From contig WGMC01000008.1 of assembly GCA_016125265.1 (NCBI GenBank), forward strand, positions 1-64,000: DNA of 64,000 bases, given 5' to 3'. The stretch's first letter is position 1. Each line of letters opens with the position of its first letter. Made by a program: the position numbers and the translations under genes. This DNA comes from Planctomycetaceae bacterium (GTDB lineage: Bacteria > Planctomycetota > UBA1135 > GCA-002686595). The notes beneath the pieces were generated by a model. That model was given only the letters and a program-made list of their open reading frames with translations. It did not search any database and had not been told where the DNA came from. Below are positions 1 through 8,630 of this stretch, piece after piece.

Positions 1-164
1 ACGTGCGCGCGACCGAACGTGCGCGCGACCGAACGTGCGCGCGACCGAACGTGCGCGCGACCGAACGTGCGCGCGACCGAACGTGCGCGCGCGACCGAAC
101 GTGCGCGCGCGACCGAACGTGCGCGCGCGACCGAACGTGCGCGCGCGACCGAACGTGCGCGCGC
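1..164. repeat. GC-rich tandem repeat, 16-bp then 18-bp units
   Basis: Five copies of a 16-bp unit (ACGTGCGCGCGACCGA) fill 1-80. Four copies of an 18-bp form with one extra GC dinucleotide fill 81-152, and a partial copy follows. The array probably continues left of the window. It is read through in more than one frame as Arg/Thr/Ala repeats with no sign of selection, so it is taken as non-coding. The change of unit length halfway suggests a GC slip that was then amplified. Confidence 0.95.
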
Positions 165-244
165 ACAAGCGCAGACGCGAAGGCGCATGAATGCGGGCGA
201 CGCGACGTTTGTTTCGCTCGGCGTCGCACGTCCGCGTGTCCGGA

Positions 245-333
245 AGGGGCAACGCCCCGCCCGATAGTAGCCTGGGGCAACGCCCCAGGTTCGTGGGTAG
301 AGGGCGGCAAGGGCTGAAGGCCCGTCCCATATG
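245..333 (+). repeat. Dispersed three-hairpin element, copy 1
   Basis: The element has three short stem-loops in a row: GGGGCAACGCCCC, CTGGGGCAACGCCCCAG, and a GGGCTGAAGGCCC stem. The spacer GCCCGATAGTAG lies between the first two. The same order and spacer recur at 45623-45711 (inverted) and 45890-45962. Together with the tandem array it fills the gene-free stretch 1-414. Elements of this look are common in planctomycete-type genomes (recalled, not checked). Its function is unknown. Confidence 0.85.
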
Positions 334-414
334 CCGTTCTCCCGCCGCGATTGCTTCGACGACCCTCCGTGCGCATGCGTCGGCCGATGCGCCGATGCGT
401 TCCGGCTCGAAGGG

Positions 415-621
415 TTACTTGCGCCGGCGTCGCTGACGCACCGCCTCGCGCAGGAGATACTCGATGTGCCCGTTGAGGGACCGCAACTCCTCGTCCGCCC
501 AGGTGCGCACTTCGTCGTGCAACTCCTTGGGCAGCCGAAGCAAGAACGGCTTGCGACTGCGGCCGTCCGGCTCGTCGTCGGGCGGCGTGGCGTCGGCTTT
601 GCTGTGGGGCCGTTGGGCCAC
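415..621 (-). CDS. Arc-like ribbon-helix-helix DNA-binding protein
   Basis: This is a 68-residue basic protein. Residues about 23-60 carry the pattern of an Arc/MetJ-type ribbon-helix-helix domain: a short strand (KPFLLRLP) followed by two helices (KELHDEVRTWADEEL and SLNGHIEYLLREAV). Such dimers bind operator DNA through the strand. The start is GTG, 4 bases after the stop codon of the SPFH gene, so the two are almost certainly co-transcribed. Small Arc-like proteins paired with SPFH proteins are familiar in bacterial genomes. Autoregulation of the pair is a guess. Confidence 0.8.
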   Translation of the reverse strand: MAQRPHSKADATPPDDEPDGRSRKPFLLRLPKELHDEVRTWADEELRSLNGHIEYLLREAVRQRRRRK

Positions 622-625
622 GGGA

Positions 626-1510
626 TCAGTGGTAGAGCGTGCCAGTGTTCAGCACGGGCGTAGGCGATTCGTGGGCGCACAGCACCACCAGTAGGTTCCC
701 GACGAGGGCCGCCCGGCGCTCGGAATCCAGCTCCACGGCGCCACCCTTCTCGAGCTGTGCGATCGCCATCTCCACCATGCCCACGGCGCCCTCGACGATG
801 CGCGAGCGCGCGCTGATGATCGCGCTGGCCTGCTGGCGTTGCAGCATCGCCGACGCAATCTCCTGGGCATAGGCCAGGTGGGAGAGACGCGCCTCCAGCA
901 CACGCACGCCGGCTCGGTCCAAGCGCTCCTGCAACATGACTTCGAGTTCGTCGGCCACCAACTCGGAGCTGCCGCGCAGGGTCGTCTCGACCCCATCCGC
1001 CTGCCCGTCGTCGTAGGGGTGGCGGCTCGCGAGTTGCCGCACGGCGGCCTCGCTCTGCACGGAAACGAATTGCGTGTGGTCCTCCACGTCGAAGAGCGCG
1101 CGCGCGGTGTCCTCGACCTGCCAGACCACGACCACCGCGATCTCGATCGGATTGCCGAGCAGGTCGTTCACTTTGAGTCGCTCGCCATTCAAGTTGTGGG
1201 CCTTGAGGCTGACCTTCTTCTTGGCGGTGAAGGGGTTGGTCCAATAGAAGCCGTCCGTGCGCACCGTTCCGCGGTAGCGACCGAAGAGCACCAGCACGCG
1301 CGAGTCGTTCGGCGAGACGATGAAGAAACCGAACAACATCACGAACGCCGGCAGGAACACGAAGAGCAGGATCACCGGCAGCTTCGTCACTGCGGTGAGG
1401 ATCACCGAAACGGGCAGCACCACCAGCAGCGCGATGAGGATGGGCCAGGCCGAAATGGCGCGGAACGCGCGTTCGCTGTGGGCTTCGCGGAGGGGCATGA
1501 GTTCACTCAT
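626..1510 (-). CDS. SPFH/Band 7 domain membrane protein
   Basis: The protein has 294 residues. Two hydrophobic segments lie at about residues 17-60, followed by a Band 7/SPFH domain. Recognisable stretches are [21 protein letters not shown], and a helix with [16 protein letters not shown]. The C-terminal helical region ([24 protein letters not shown]) is typical of stomatin/flotillin relatives, which form oligomeric membrane microdomain scaffolds. ATG 1510 was chosen over an upstream in-frame start at 1600 because homology begins just after it and a good promoter lies at 1560-1587. It is followed directly by the Arc-like gene. Confidence 0.88.
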   Translation of the reverse strand: MSELMPLREAHSERAFRAISAWPILIALLVVLPVSVILTAVTKLPVILLFVFLPAFVMLFGFFIVSPNDSRVLVLFGRYRGTVRTDGFYWTNPFTAKKKVSLKAHNLNGERLKVNDLLGNPIEIAVVVVWQVEDTARALFDVEDHTQFVSVQSEAAVRQLASRHPYDDGQADGVETTLRGSSELVADELEVMLQERLDRAGVRVLEARLSHLAYAQEIASAMLQRQQASAIISARSRIVEGAVGMVEMAIAQLEKGGAVELDSERRAALVGNLLVVLCAHESPTPVLNTGTLYH

Positions 1511-1559
1511 GGTGGAGCTCGTGGTGGGGGCCAGGGGGGGAGGGTCGGAGCTCGCTGCG

Positions 1560-1587
1560 ATGATATCACAAAGATATTTTTGCGCAA
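1560..1587 (-). promoter_or_regulatory. Sigma-70-like promoter of the SPFH/Arc pair
   Basis: On the minus strand TTGCGC is followed after 16 bases by TATCAT, in a short AT-rich island within very GC-rich DNA. The -10 matches the consensus at five of six positions. It lies 50 bases before the ATG at 1510. Confidence 0.55.
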
Positions 1588-1872
1588 TCTGCTTCCCCAC
1601 GTGCCGCGGCGCGCCCCAGGGGGTGCCCTCGGGGCGCCATTTGGCTCCAAAAGCGCCTTCCGGGCCGGTTTCGAGCCCGATCCACGCGCCCTCACGACCG
1701 GACTGGCCGTCCCGAAACGCGCGTTCTCGACCATCTAGGGCCCTTTCTGTGCTTGTCGCGCGGGCCGCGGCGCCCTAGAACGGGCGGGCTCGTGTGTGCG
1801 AGTTCGGGCCAAACCAGCCGATCCGAGGTCCAACTCGGCCGTCTGGGTCCGATGGAAAGAGGACGCTAGAAC

Positions 1873-1913
1873 CCAAACCCCAGCCGCTTCACGCGGTTGG
1901 GGTTTGGTCTTTT
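1873..1913 (+). terminator. Strong 15-bp stem-loop with T tract
   Basis: CCAAACCCCAGCCGC pairs with GCGGTTGGGGTTTGG (one G-U) around a 5-base loop. On the plus strand it is followed by TCTTTT. No plus-strand gene is visible upstream. The minus-strand RecD2 gene ends 23 bases to the right, and on that strand the hairpin lacks a clean T tract. It may still end recD2 transcripts, or mark an unseen plus-strand RNA. The rest of 1588-1935 shows nothing coding. Confidence 0.6.
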
Positions 1914-1935
1914 CCGCGGGGCCACGCACGCGCCT

Positions 1936-4200
1936 TCAGCCGGGCAGCCCCTGCAACCGCGCCAATAGGCCGCTTTCCCGATGGGCCTGGTCGCCGTTCG
2001 CCACTGCGATCTCGAGGGCTTTGGGGCTGCCGACGAGCACCACGAGGCGCCGCGCCCGCGTGATCGCCGTGTAGAGCAGGTGCCGCTGCAACATCAGCCA
2101 ATGTTGCATGGCGAGCGGGATGACCACCGCCGGGAACTCGCCCCCCTGGCTGCGGTGCACGGTGATCGCGAACGCGGGCGCGAGATCCCCGAGCTGTTCG
2201 ACGGTGTAGACCAACGAACGCTCCGGAAAACGCACCGTCAGGCACGACAGGTCGCTCGAGATCGACTCGATGCGACCCATGTCGCCGTTGAAGACTTCGC
2301 GCTCGTAGTCGTTGCGCGTGTGGATCACTCGCTCCCCGAGGCGCCATTCCCGGCCGCGTAGGCGCACAGGACCACCCGAGCTCTTCAGCGCATCCCGCAA
2401 ACGCTCGTTGAGCGCATCCACGCCGGCCGCGCCGCGGTACATCGGCGCGAGCACCTGCACGTCGCGTTCCCACACCAGCCCGAAGGTCTCGGGGATGCGC
2501 CGTGTGACCACTTCGACGAGCCGCTCGGCCGTGGCTTCGTCGCTTTCCGTGGGGAACAGATAGAAGTCCGAGAGCGGACCGCCCGCCGGCGGAAACACCG
2601 GCGCGCGCCCGACCAGGATGCGGTGCGCGTTCTCGACGATCAGGCTGGTCGCGTCCTGGCGGTAGATCTCCGTCAGGCGGAACGTGGGGATGCGCTTCGA
2701 CGCCAACAGATCGGCGAGCACGTTCCCCGGCGACACGGAAGGCAGTTGGTCCGGGTCGCCGACGAACACGACGCGTGTGGGCGCACGCACCGCCTTCAGC
2801 AGGTGGTGCGCCAGCACGAGGTCGAGCATCGAGATCTCATCCACCACGATCAGGTCCGCCTCGAGGGGTTTCGTGGCATCGTGGGCAAAGCGACTGCCCT
2901 GGGGCTCGAATCCCAGCATCCGGTGCACCGTGCTCGCTTCCATGCCGGTGGCTTCGCCCAGTCGTTTGGCGGCCCGGCCCGTGGGCGACGCCAAGAGCAC
3001 CCGGGCCCCCGCCGCCCGCGCCAGATCGACGACGAGGCGCACGATCGTGGTCTTGCCCACACCCGGGCCCCCGGTCAGCAGTGCGACCGGATGGCTCAAG
3101 AGGCCCAACACCGCCTCGGCTTGGCTCGTGTGCAGCGTGAGCCCCGAACGCCGCGCCGCGTCGGCAACACGGGCCGTGTCGGCCCACGGCCGCGTCTCGC
3201 CGGGGGCGAGGAGGCGCGCGAGGGATTGGGCGAGCCCCACTTCGCTCGCGAAGAAGCTCGGCAGGAAGGCGCGCTCGACACCCGCGTCGTCGGTTTCGAC
3301 GCGCAGCTCGCCCATCGCGGCCAATCCGTCCATGGCCTCGCGCAAGCGCGCCTCCGGCACCGTTTCGCCGAGCAGTTCCGCCGTCGCCTCGAACAGCGCC
3401 GGCACACGCCGCGCGGTGTGGCCCTCGCCGGCGGCCTGTTCCAGGCAGTGGAGCAGCGCGGCGCGACGGCGCTCGATGCCGTCGCTCGGCAAGCCCAATC
3501 GTTTGGCCACGCGGTCCGCCGTCAAGAAACCGATGCCCGCGATCCCGCTGGCCAGGAGGTACGGATCGCGCCGCAGCCTCTCCGCCGCGTCGACGCCGTA
3601 CTTCTTCACCACCGCCTCGGCCTGCCAAGGCGCCAGTCCCAGGCCCAGCAGGAACGCGACCAACTCGTGGGTGCCGAGCGCCAGCCGCACGGTTGCCGCC
3701 AGGTTCTCGCGCACATCGGCGCGCAGTCCGGGCACGCCGGCCAGGCTCTCGGGTTCGTCGCGGATGCGGCGCAGGGCGTCGGGCCCCAGGTGTTCGACGA
3801 TGCGTTGGGCCAGCACCTCGCCGATGCCCTCGAAGGTCTTCGACGACAGGTAGCGCACCAGGCCCTGGGTGTCCTTGGGGGGCAGGAGCTCGAGGCTCTC
3901 GAACTCGAACTGCAGCCCGTGGGCGCGGTGTTCGGTCCACCGGCCGCTCAGCCGGACGCGCAGGCCCTCGCTGGGGCGCGCGGTCGAGCCGACGGCCGTG
4001 AAGCGGGCGTCGAACAGGGCCGAGGTCGGTGCGGCGCCGGGCAGGTCCTGGTCCGTGCGCACCCGCAGCACGGTGTAGAGGGTGCCCTCGTTGTGGAACG
4101 TGACACGGTCGATCTCCCCCTCAACCTGGGTCGGCACCTGGTCGGAGGCCTGTGCGCGGCCGGGGCCCTGGGAGTGGGACTGTGAATCGACGGGGCGCAC
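1936..4200 (-). CDS. recD2: RecD2-like ATP-dependent DNA helicase (SF1B)
   Basis: The protein has 754 residues, close to the family norm. The N-terminal beta domain (EGEIDRVTFHN, YTVLRV) and the middle helix-hairpin-helix region are as in RecD2. The helicase core has Walker A at about residues 374-382 (GGPGVGKTT), Walker B at about 447-455 (VVDEISMLD), motif III (GDPDQLPSV) and motif VI near 712 (YTAITRARR). RecD2 is a 5'-3' helicase acting in repair without RecBC. The open frame starts at GTG 4200; a second GTG at 4137, nearer the conserved domain, is equally possible. It stands alone between a hairpin and the divergent rpsU. Confidence 0.92.
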   Translation of the reverse strand: MRPVDSQSHSQGPGRAQASDQVPTQVEGEIDRVTFHNEGTLYTVLRVRTDQDLPGAAPTSALFDARFTAVGSTARPSEGLRVRLSGRWTEHRAHGLQFEFESLELLPPKDTQGLVRYLSSKTFEGIGEVLAQRIVEHLGPDALRRIRDEPESLAGVPGLRADVRENLAATVRLALGTHELVAFLLGLGLAPWQAEAVVKKYGVDAAERLRRDPYLLASGIAGIGFLTADRVAKRLGLPSDGIERRRAALLHCLEQAAGEGHTARRVPALFEATAELLGETVPEARLREAMDGLAAMGELRVETDDAGVERAFLPSFFASEVGLAQSLARLLAPGETRPWADTARVADAARRSGLTLHTSQAEAVLGLLSHPVALLTGGPGVGKTTIVRLVVDLARAAGARVLLASPTGRAAKRLGEATGMEASTVHRMLGFEPQGSRFAHDATKPLEADLIVVDEISMLDLVLAHHLLKAVRAPTRVVFVGDPDQLPSVSPGNVLADLLASKRIPTFRLTEIYRQDATSLIVENAHRILVGRAPVFPPAGGPLSDFYLFPTESDEATAERLVEVVTRRIPETFGLVWERDVQVLAPMYRGAAGVDALNERLRDALKSSGGPVRLRGREWRLGERVIHTRNDYEREVFNGDMGRIESISSDLSCLTVRFPERSLVYTVEQLGDLAPAFAITVHRSQGGEFPAVVIPLAMQHWLMLQRHLLYTAITRARRLVVLVGSPKALEIAVANGDQAHRESGLLARLQGLPG

Positions 4201-4326
4201 GGGTGTTCCGCGGTGTTCCGCGGGGGGGGGAGGGCAACAGGGGCTTGGCCGAGAGGGTCGGGAGGCCCCCCGGAGGGAGTCCAGGGGCCGCCCGAGGGCT
4301 TCCCGGTCCTCCCCGGCAGATAAAGC

Positions 4327-4354
4327 TTGCCCGATCGCCCCCGGGACCCATACT
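4327..4354 (+). promoter_or_regulatory. Possible rpsU promoter
   Basis: TTGCCC, a 16-base spacer and CATACT lie 57 bases before the rpsU ATG, in the divergent gap between recD2 and rpsU. The match to consensus is only moderate. The rest of 4201-4410 is GC-rich, with a short GTGTTCCGCG duplication and nothing else recognisable. Confidence 0.3.
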
Positions 4355-4410
4355 GGTCGCCCCGCGGCCCCGACCGGGACGGTCCGGGTCCCCTAACGAT
4401 TCCTTCCAGT

Positions 4411-4632
4411 ATGGCGATCAAAGTCCAAGTCCGTGCCAACGAGTCGCTCGAAGCTGCCCTGCGCCGCTTCAAGCGCCAGTGCAATTTCGGCGGCATCTTC
4501 CGCCTCGCAAAGGCCTACACCTGGCACGAGAAGCGCTCCGACGCGCGCCGCCGGGAGCGCCGCGAGCGCCTGCGCACCATCCTCAAGGCCACGCGCAAGA
4601 GCCAGCGCCGGGCCGGCGGCCGCGTCCGCTGA
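4411..4632 (+). CDS. rpsU: 30S ribosomal protein bS21
   Basis: This is a 73-residue, strongly basic protein with the bS21 layout: a short N-terminal strand (MAIKVQVRANESLEAALRRF), a K-R-x-C segment, a helix with YTWHEKRSDARRRERR, and a basic tail. bS21 sits on the 30S platform near the anti-Shine-Dalgarno and helps initiation. The frame is open upstream to 4327, but all homology starts at ATG 4411. The pseudouridine synthase gene follows 42 bases later in the same direction, so a translation-related operon is likely. Confidence 0.95.
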   Translation: MAIKVQVRANESLEAALRRFKRQCNFGGIFRLAKAYTWHEKRSDARRRERRERLRTILKATRKSQRRAGGRVR

Positions 4633-4674
4633 CTCTTCGCCGCGCTCGGGCGCGGCACGCAGAGGGCGAATCCG

Positions 4675-5742
4675 ATGCGCCTCTTTCCGCGGGACCGCGA
4701 TCTGTCGCAGCCGGTGGAACGCGCCGAACTGGTGGTGCGCGCCAGTGACTTGAACCTCCCCGTGGAGGACGTGCACATCCGCCTCGACGCGTTTTTGCAG
4801 CGCGCCCTGCCCTGGCGTTCGCGCACCTCGATCCAGGCCCTGATCCGCGAGGGCTACGTGCTGATCGAAGCGGCCGCGCCGGACCGGCCCGCGGGTGCGG
4901 GCGAGTTGGTGGAGGAGCACCGCCCGGGTCGCAGGCTCCTGCACAACAGCCGCGTGGTGGTGGTGATCCCCGAACCGCTGCGCATCCAGCGTTCGACCAG
5001 CTCGGCCGCGGATCTGTCGGTGCTGTACGAGGACGACGTGCTGATCGCCGTCGACAAGCCTCCGGGGCTGCCGGTGCATCCGAGCGGTCGGCACCTGTCG
5101 GACACACTGATCCAGCGTGTCTACGTGCACTGGAACCTGGGCGAGGCGCGGCGCGAGGATCGCATCAAACTCTGCCACCGCCTGGACAAGGAGACGAGCG
5201 GCGTGGTGCTCCTCGCCAAGGATCCCACCAGCCACGCGGCGGTGATGCGGCAGTTCGAGGACCGCCTCGTCGAGAAGGAGTATCTCGCGATCGTGCGCGG
5301 GCATCCGGAGGCCGACGCGGGCACGGTCGACACGGACCTCGGACCCGCGCCGGGCTCCGAGGTGCGCCTCAAGATGGCGACGGTCGCGCACGGTCTGCCG
5401 TCGCGCACGGATTGGCGCGTGCTCGAGCGCTACGAGGACTGTGCGCTCGTCCTGTGCCGCCTGCACACGGGCCGCCAGCACCAGATCCGCGTGCACATGG
5501 CTTCGATCGGGCTGCCGCTCGTCGGCGACAAACTCTACGGCGTCGACGAGCAGGTGTTCCTGCGGGCGTCCGCGGGCGAACTGTCGCGCCGCGACCAACT
5601 GGAACTGGGCCTGCCGCGCCACGCCCTGCACGCACACCGCCTCGCGCTGACTTCGCCGAAGGACGGCAGCCCGCTCGAGATCAAAAGCCCGCTGCCCGAG
5701 GACCTAGTGCAGTACCTGGCGCAGCGAGAGCGCCGCCCTTGA
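4675..5742 (+). CDS. RluA-family RNA pseudouridine synthase
   Basis: The protein has 355 residues. An N-terminal S4-like domain (about residues 35-100: IRLDAFLQRAL, SIQALIREGYVLI) precedes the RluA catalytic domain. The signature HRLDKETSG places the catalytic Asp at residue 171; HTGRQHQIRVH and GDKLYG follow in family order. These enzymes isomerise uridines in 23S rRNA or tRNA. Which position is modified cannot be told. It lies downstream of rpsU and converges on the YgjP-like gene, with 10 bases between the stops. Confidence 0.93.
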   Translation: MRLFPRDRDLSQPVERAELVVRASDLNLPVEDVHIRLDAFLQRALPWRSRTSIQALIREGYVLIEAAAPDRPAGAGELVEEHRPGRRLLHNSRVVVVIPEPLRIQRSTSSAADLSVLYEDDVLIAVDKPPGLPVHPSGRHLSDTLIQRVYVHWNLGEARREDRIKLCHRLDKETSGVVLLAKDPTSHAAVMRQFEDRLVEKEYLAIVRGHPEADAGTVDTDLGPAPGSEVRLKMATVAHGLPSRTDWRVLERYEDCALVLCRLHTGRQHQIRVHMASIGLPLVGDKLYGVDEQVFLRASAGELSRRDQLELGLPRHALHAHRLALTSPKDGSPLEIKSPLPEDLVQYLAQRERRP

Positions 5743-5752
5743 CCGGCCCGCC

Positions 5753-6370
5753 CTACCCCCGGCCGCGGCGGCCGCGGCGGCTCCGGTCCGCGCGCCGACG
5801 CTCTTCTTGATCGGGGTGGTTGGCGCGTGCGTCCGAGTCCGGGTCGTCGCGCTGGTCTGCTGGCTGGTCTGCGGCCTGTCCCTCGAGCTCGCGCGCCGTC
5901 AGGAGGAGTCGCAGGTCGAACTCGTACTGGTGGTAGTTCGGCTCCATCGCCTCGCACAGGCGGTAGAAGGCCTTGTTGTGGTCGCGTTCGCGCAGGTGGG
6001 CGAGTTCGTGCACGACGATCATGCGCAGGAACTGCGGTGCGGCGTCGCGGAACAGGCCGGCGATGCGCATCTCGCTGCGCGCGCGCAGCCGCGACCCGTG
6101 CACGCGTGACTCGAACGTGTGCAGGCCGAGGGCGTCTCTGACCGCGACCACGTGGTCGTCGTAGGTGACGCGTGCGACGGCCGGCGCCGTCTTCATGTGC
6201 CGCTGCCGGAGCTCGCTGACGTACCCCTGCAATAGCTTGTTCGTCGTGTAGGGATGGCGTCCGGGGTACCGCTTTGCCACGTGCGCCCCGAGCTGCCCTC
6301 GCGCGACGAGCGCCCGCACCTCGTCGAGCGTCTCCTCCGGATACCCGGCGAGGTACGGCAGATCGGCCAC
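5753..6370 (-). CDS. YgjP-like metal-dependent hydrolase (HExxH)
   Basis: This protein of 205 residues resembles Escherichia coli YgjP over nearly its whole length: YLAGYPE at the start, AKRYPGRHPY, then HELAH at 121-125, a third histidine at 131 (HNKAFY) and MEPNYHQYEFD. The zinc site is complete. The family has a WLM/SprT-like metallopeptidase fold; a UTP pyrophosphatase activity has been reported for the E. coli protein. GTG 6370 was chosen because it matches the YgjP N-terminus and has AGGA 9 bases upstream; the frame is open to 6433. The last 45 residues are a charged tail absent from YgjP. Confidence 0.85.
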   Translation of the reverse strand: MADLPYLAGYPEETLDEVRALVARGQLGAHVAKRYPGRHPYTTNKLLQGYVSELRQRHMKTAPAVARVTYDDHVVAVRDALGLHTFESRVHGSRLRARSEMRIAGLFRDAAPQFLRMIVVHELAHLRERDHNKAFYRLCEAMEPNYHQYEFDLRLLLTARELEGQAADQPADQRDDPDSDARANHPDQEERRRADRSRRGRRGRG

Positions 6371-6436
6371 GCGCCAAATCCTAGCAGTCCGGTCGCGTCT
6401 GCGATTGGCCAAGCCGGCGCCGCGGTCGAACACCGT

Positions 6437-7912
6437 TCAAGGATTCGCTTGGGGTGCTGCGGCAGGTGCGCGGCGCCACGCGCGGCCCAGCAGAAGTTCG
6501 TGGGCGATGAGCGGCGCGAGCGCGGCGAGTGCGAGGGGCCAGGTCGTCAGCAGTTTGGCGGCGAGCACGGCGAACAGCGTCGCAAGCATCGCGGCGCCGA
6601 ACAGCGGTCCCGAGAGATTGAGGCCCTCGGCGGCGCGCTCGGGTGGCAGGGACAGCGGCAAGTCCTTGGCGCTCGCGAACCAGGAGCGGCGCAGTGTTGC
6701 CAGGGCGAAGAGGGCCGCGAGCGGCGCGATGCGCGCGGCGAACGACCAGTCCGCCAGGGCGCCGGCGAAGAGGAATAGCACGAGGTAGAGCGGCACCAGG
6801 GCGCGCAACACGAGGGCTTTGAACGCGCCGCCCTGCAGCGCGCCGAGCGGCAGCGGTGCTCCGTCCAGGATCCAGCGCGCCCGGTGGCTCGCCGACGCCG
6901 GCACGTGGGCGGCCAGCACGGGAAGGTAGATGCCGGCCGCGAAGAGCAGCAGCGCGAGCAGACCGTCTCGTTCGGGTCCCGGCTCGCGATCGAAGGCGGC
7001 CAAAAGGAAGAGCAGCGGCAGCGCGACCAGGGGGCGCGTGCGCAGGTTGGTTTCGCGCTCGTGGGGCAGGGCGTCGAACACCAGTTCGAAGCTGGCGCGC
7101 TCCTCCCGGCGGACCCACGTGCGCACGACGAGGCGCCGCAGCGGCTCGAGCAGGGTGCCGAGCGCGTCGCGTCCTCGCAGGGGCGCCGACCGTGGCAGGG
7201 GCAAAAGCCCAAGCAGGCCAGCCCCGAGCACCACCGCCCCGATGGGAACGAACGGCGCCCAGAACGGCCCGCCAGCGGCAAACGGCGCGGCGAACCAGAC
7301 CGGCGGCGCGAGCCACACGAGCGGCGCGCCGAGGTCCGATAGCTCCGCGACCCCTGCCAGGAGCCGGACCTTTGGCAGCCCCACCACGGCGAGCAGCAGC
7401 AGCCCCGCGAAGAGCGCCGTGTGCGCGAGCGAGAGCAACGCCGGCCGCCGGGCGAGCACCTGCTGCACGGCCAGCAGAATCCCGCCGAGCGCCAGCGCCG
7501 CCCCCAGGCCCGCGGGCACGATGGCCATCCGACCCAGTGCCGTGAACCCCTCCGGCGCCAGCAGGGCCGCAGGCACCAGGCTGCCGAGCGCCAACGCCCA
7601 GAGGATCACCACCACCGCGAGGGCCCGTGCGGCCCGCTGCTCGCGGCCGGTGGCGGGCAGCGCTCGGCTCCACTCCGACGCCGGGTCGTCGCGCAGCAGG
7701 AAGCCCAGCTCGCCCAGGAACGGCAGCACGAGCAGGGCCCCGGACACCGTGAACGCGAACAGCGCGTAGCCGAGTGGCTCGAGGAAGCCGCGCGTCAAAC
7801 CGCACAGAACCGCGCTGATCAGCGCGTGCACGGCCAGCACGGTTAGCGGCGGATCGGCCGCTCGCCAGGCGGCGAGGTGGGCGAGGACGAGGGCGCGGAT
7901 GCGTCGCAACAA
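6437..7912 (-). CDS. Polytopic membrane protein, possible ABC-2-type permease
   Basis: The protein has 491 residues and about ten hydrophobic segments separated by short Arg-rich loops. The layout recalls permeases of ABC exporters, including an N-terminal cytoplasmic start (LRRIRALVLAHL) and a middle soluble loop around WVRREERASFELVFDALPHE. No family signature is certain. The start is taken as TTG 7912. The nearest ABC ATPase gene, at 18958-19752, has no permease beside it; a link between the two is only a thought. It lies upstream of the YgjP-like gene in the same direction and is divergent from the alpha/beta hydrolase. Confidence 0.65.
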   Translation of the reverse strand: MLRRIRALVLAHLAAWRAADPPLTVLAVHALISAVLCGLTRGFLEPLGYALFAFTVSGALLVLPFLGELGFLLRDDPASEWSRALPATGREQRAARALAVVVILWALALGSLVPAALLAPEGFTALGRMAIVPAGLGAALALGGILLAVQQVLARRPALLSLAHTALFAGLLLLAVVGLPKVRLLAGVAELSDLGAPLVWLAPPVWFAAPFAAGGPFWAPFVPIGAVVLGAGLLGLLPLPRSAPLRGRDALGTLLEPLRRLVVRTWVRREERASFELVFDALPHERETNLRTRPLVALPLLFLLAAFDREPGPERDGLLALLLFAAGIYLPVLAAHVPASASHRARWILDGAPLPLGALQGGAFKALVLRALVPLYLVLFLFAGALADWSFAARIAPLAALFALATLRRSWFASAKDLPLSLPPERAAEGLNLSGPLFGAAMLATLFAVLAAKLLTTWPLALAALAPLIAHELLLGRAWRRAPAAAPQANP

Positions 7913-7964
7913 GGGTGGGCACCGGTGGCGAAGGGCCGCGGCGCTGCCCTATAGACTAGGGCTC

Positions 7965-8630
7965 ATGTCTCCGACTCCGTCCCACCCCGGCAGCGGGTTC
8001 CTGATCCCCGGCCCCGCGGGCGCCCTGGAGGCGCTTTACCACGCGGCTGGCGGTGTGGAGCGCCCCCGGGCCGTCGCCGTCGTCTGCCATCCCCACCCCG
8101 AGCACGGGGGCAACATGAACAGCACCGTCGCGTTCCGCACGGCGCGGGGCCTCGAATCGGCGGGGATCGCTGTGCTCCGCATCAACTTCCGCGGCGTGGG
8201 GGCCAGCGAGGGCAGCTACGACGGCGAGGGCGGCGAAGAGGGCGACGCGCTGGCGGCCCTCGAATGGCTCGCCGAACAGCATCCCGGGGTGCCCTGGTGG
8301 GCGGGCGGTTTTTCGTTCGGCTCGCGCACCGTGTTCGGCCTCGCCAAACGCGAGACGCGCATCGAGCGACTGGTGCTCGTGGGATTCCCCATGCGAATGT
8401 TCGAACTCGGCGGTGTCGACGAGTTGCGCCAGCCCACGTTCTTCATCTGGGGCGATCAGGACGAGTACGGCACCCGCAAGGACCTGCTCGAGCGTTACCC
8501 GGTGCTCCCGACCCAGGTCACGACCCACGAGATCCCCGGCGGCGACCACTTCTTCAAGGGTCACAGCAAGGAACTCGAACAGCGAGTCCACGCTTGGGCC
8601 GAAGCCCAGTTAGGTCAAGGCCGTCCATGA
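7965..8630 (+). CDS. Alpha/beta hydrolase (COG2945-like)
   Basis: The protein has 221 residues. An N-terminal CHPHPEHGG motif after the second strand and NFRGVGASEG are typical of the COG2945 group of small alpha/beta hydrolases. The nucleophile elbow is GFSFGS, the acid is in WGDQDEYG and the catalytic histidine is in GGDHFFKGH, so the triad is complete. The substrate is unknown. ATG 7965 sits 7 bases after a TAGACT box (7952-7957), so the transcript may be leaderless. Its TGA overlaps the ATG of the thioesterase gene, implying translational coupling. Confidence 0.85.
   Translation: MSPTPSHPGSGFLIPGPAGALEALYHAAGGVERPRAVAVVCHPHPEHGGNMNSTVAFRTARGLESAGIAVLRINFRGVGASEGSYDGEGGEEGDALAALEWLAEQHPGVPWWAGGFSFGSRTVFGLAKRETRIERLVLVGFPMRMFELGGVDELRQPTFFIWGDQDEYGTRKDLLERYPVLPTQVTTHEIPGGDHFFKGHSKELEQRVHAWAEAQLGQGRP

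Noticed and set aside
1-164. CRISPR-like array
   Set aside because: Units of 16-18 bp follow each other directly, with no spacers and no cas genes.
3-436. Short plus-strand frames rich in Thr/Cys/Ala/Arg over the tandem repeat
   Set aside because: They are translations of the repeat and of the hairpin element in several frames, with no start signal or conservation.
6381-7922. Arg-rich 513-codon frame over the membrane protein gene
   Set aside because: The other frame at 6437-7912 gives regular hydrophobic segments and short loops, as expected for a real membrane protein.
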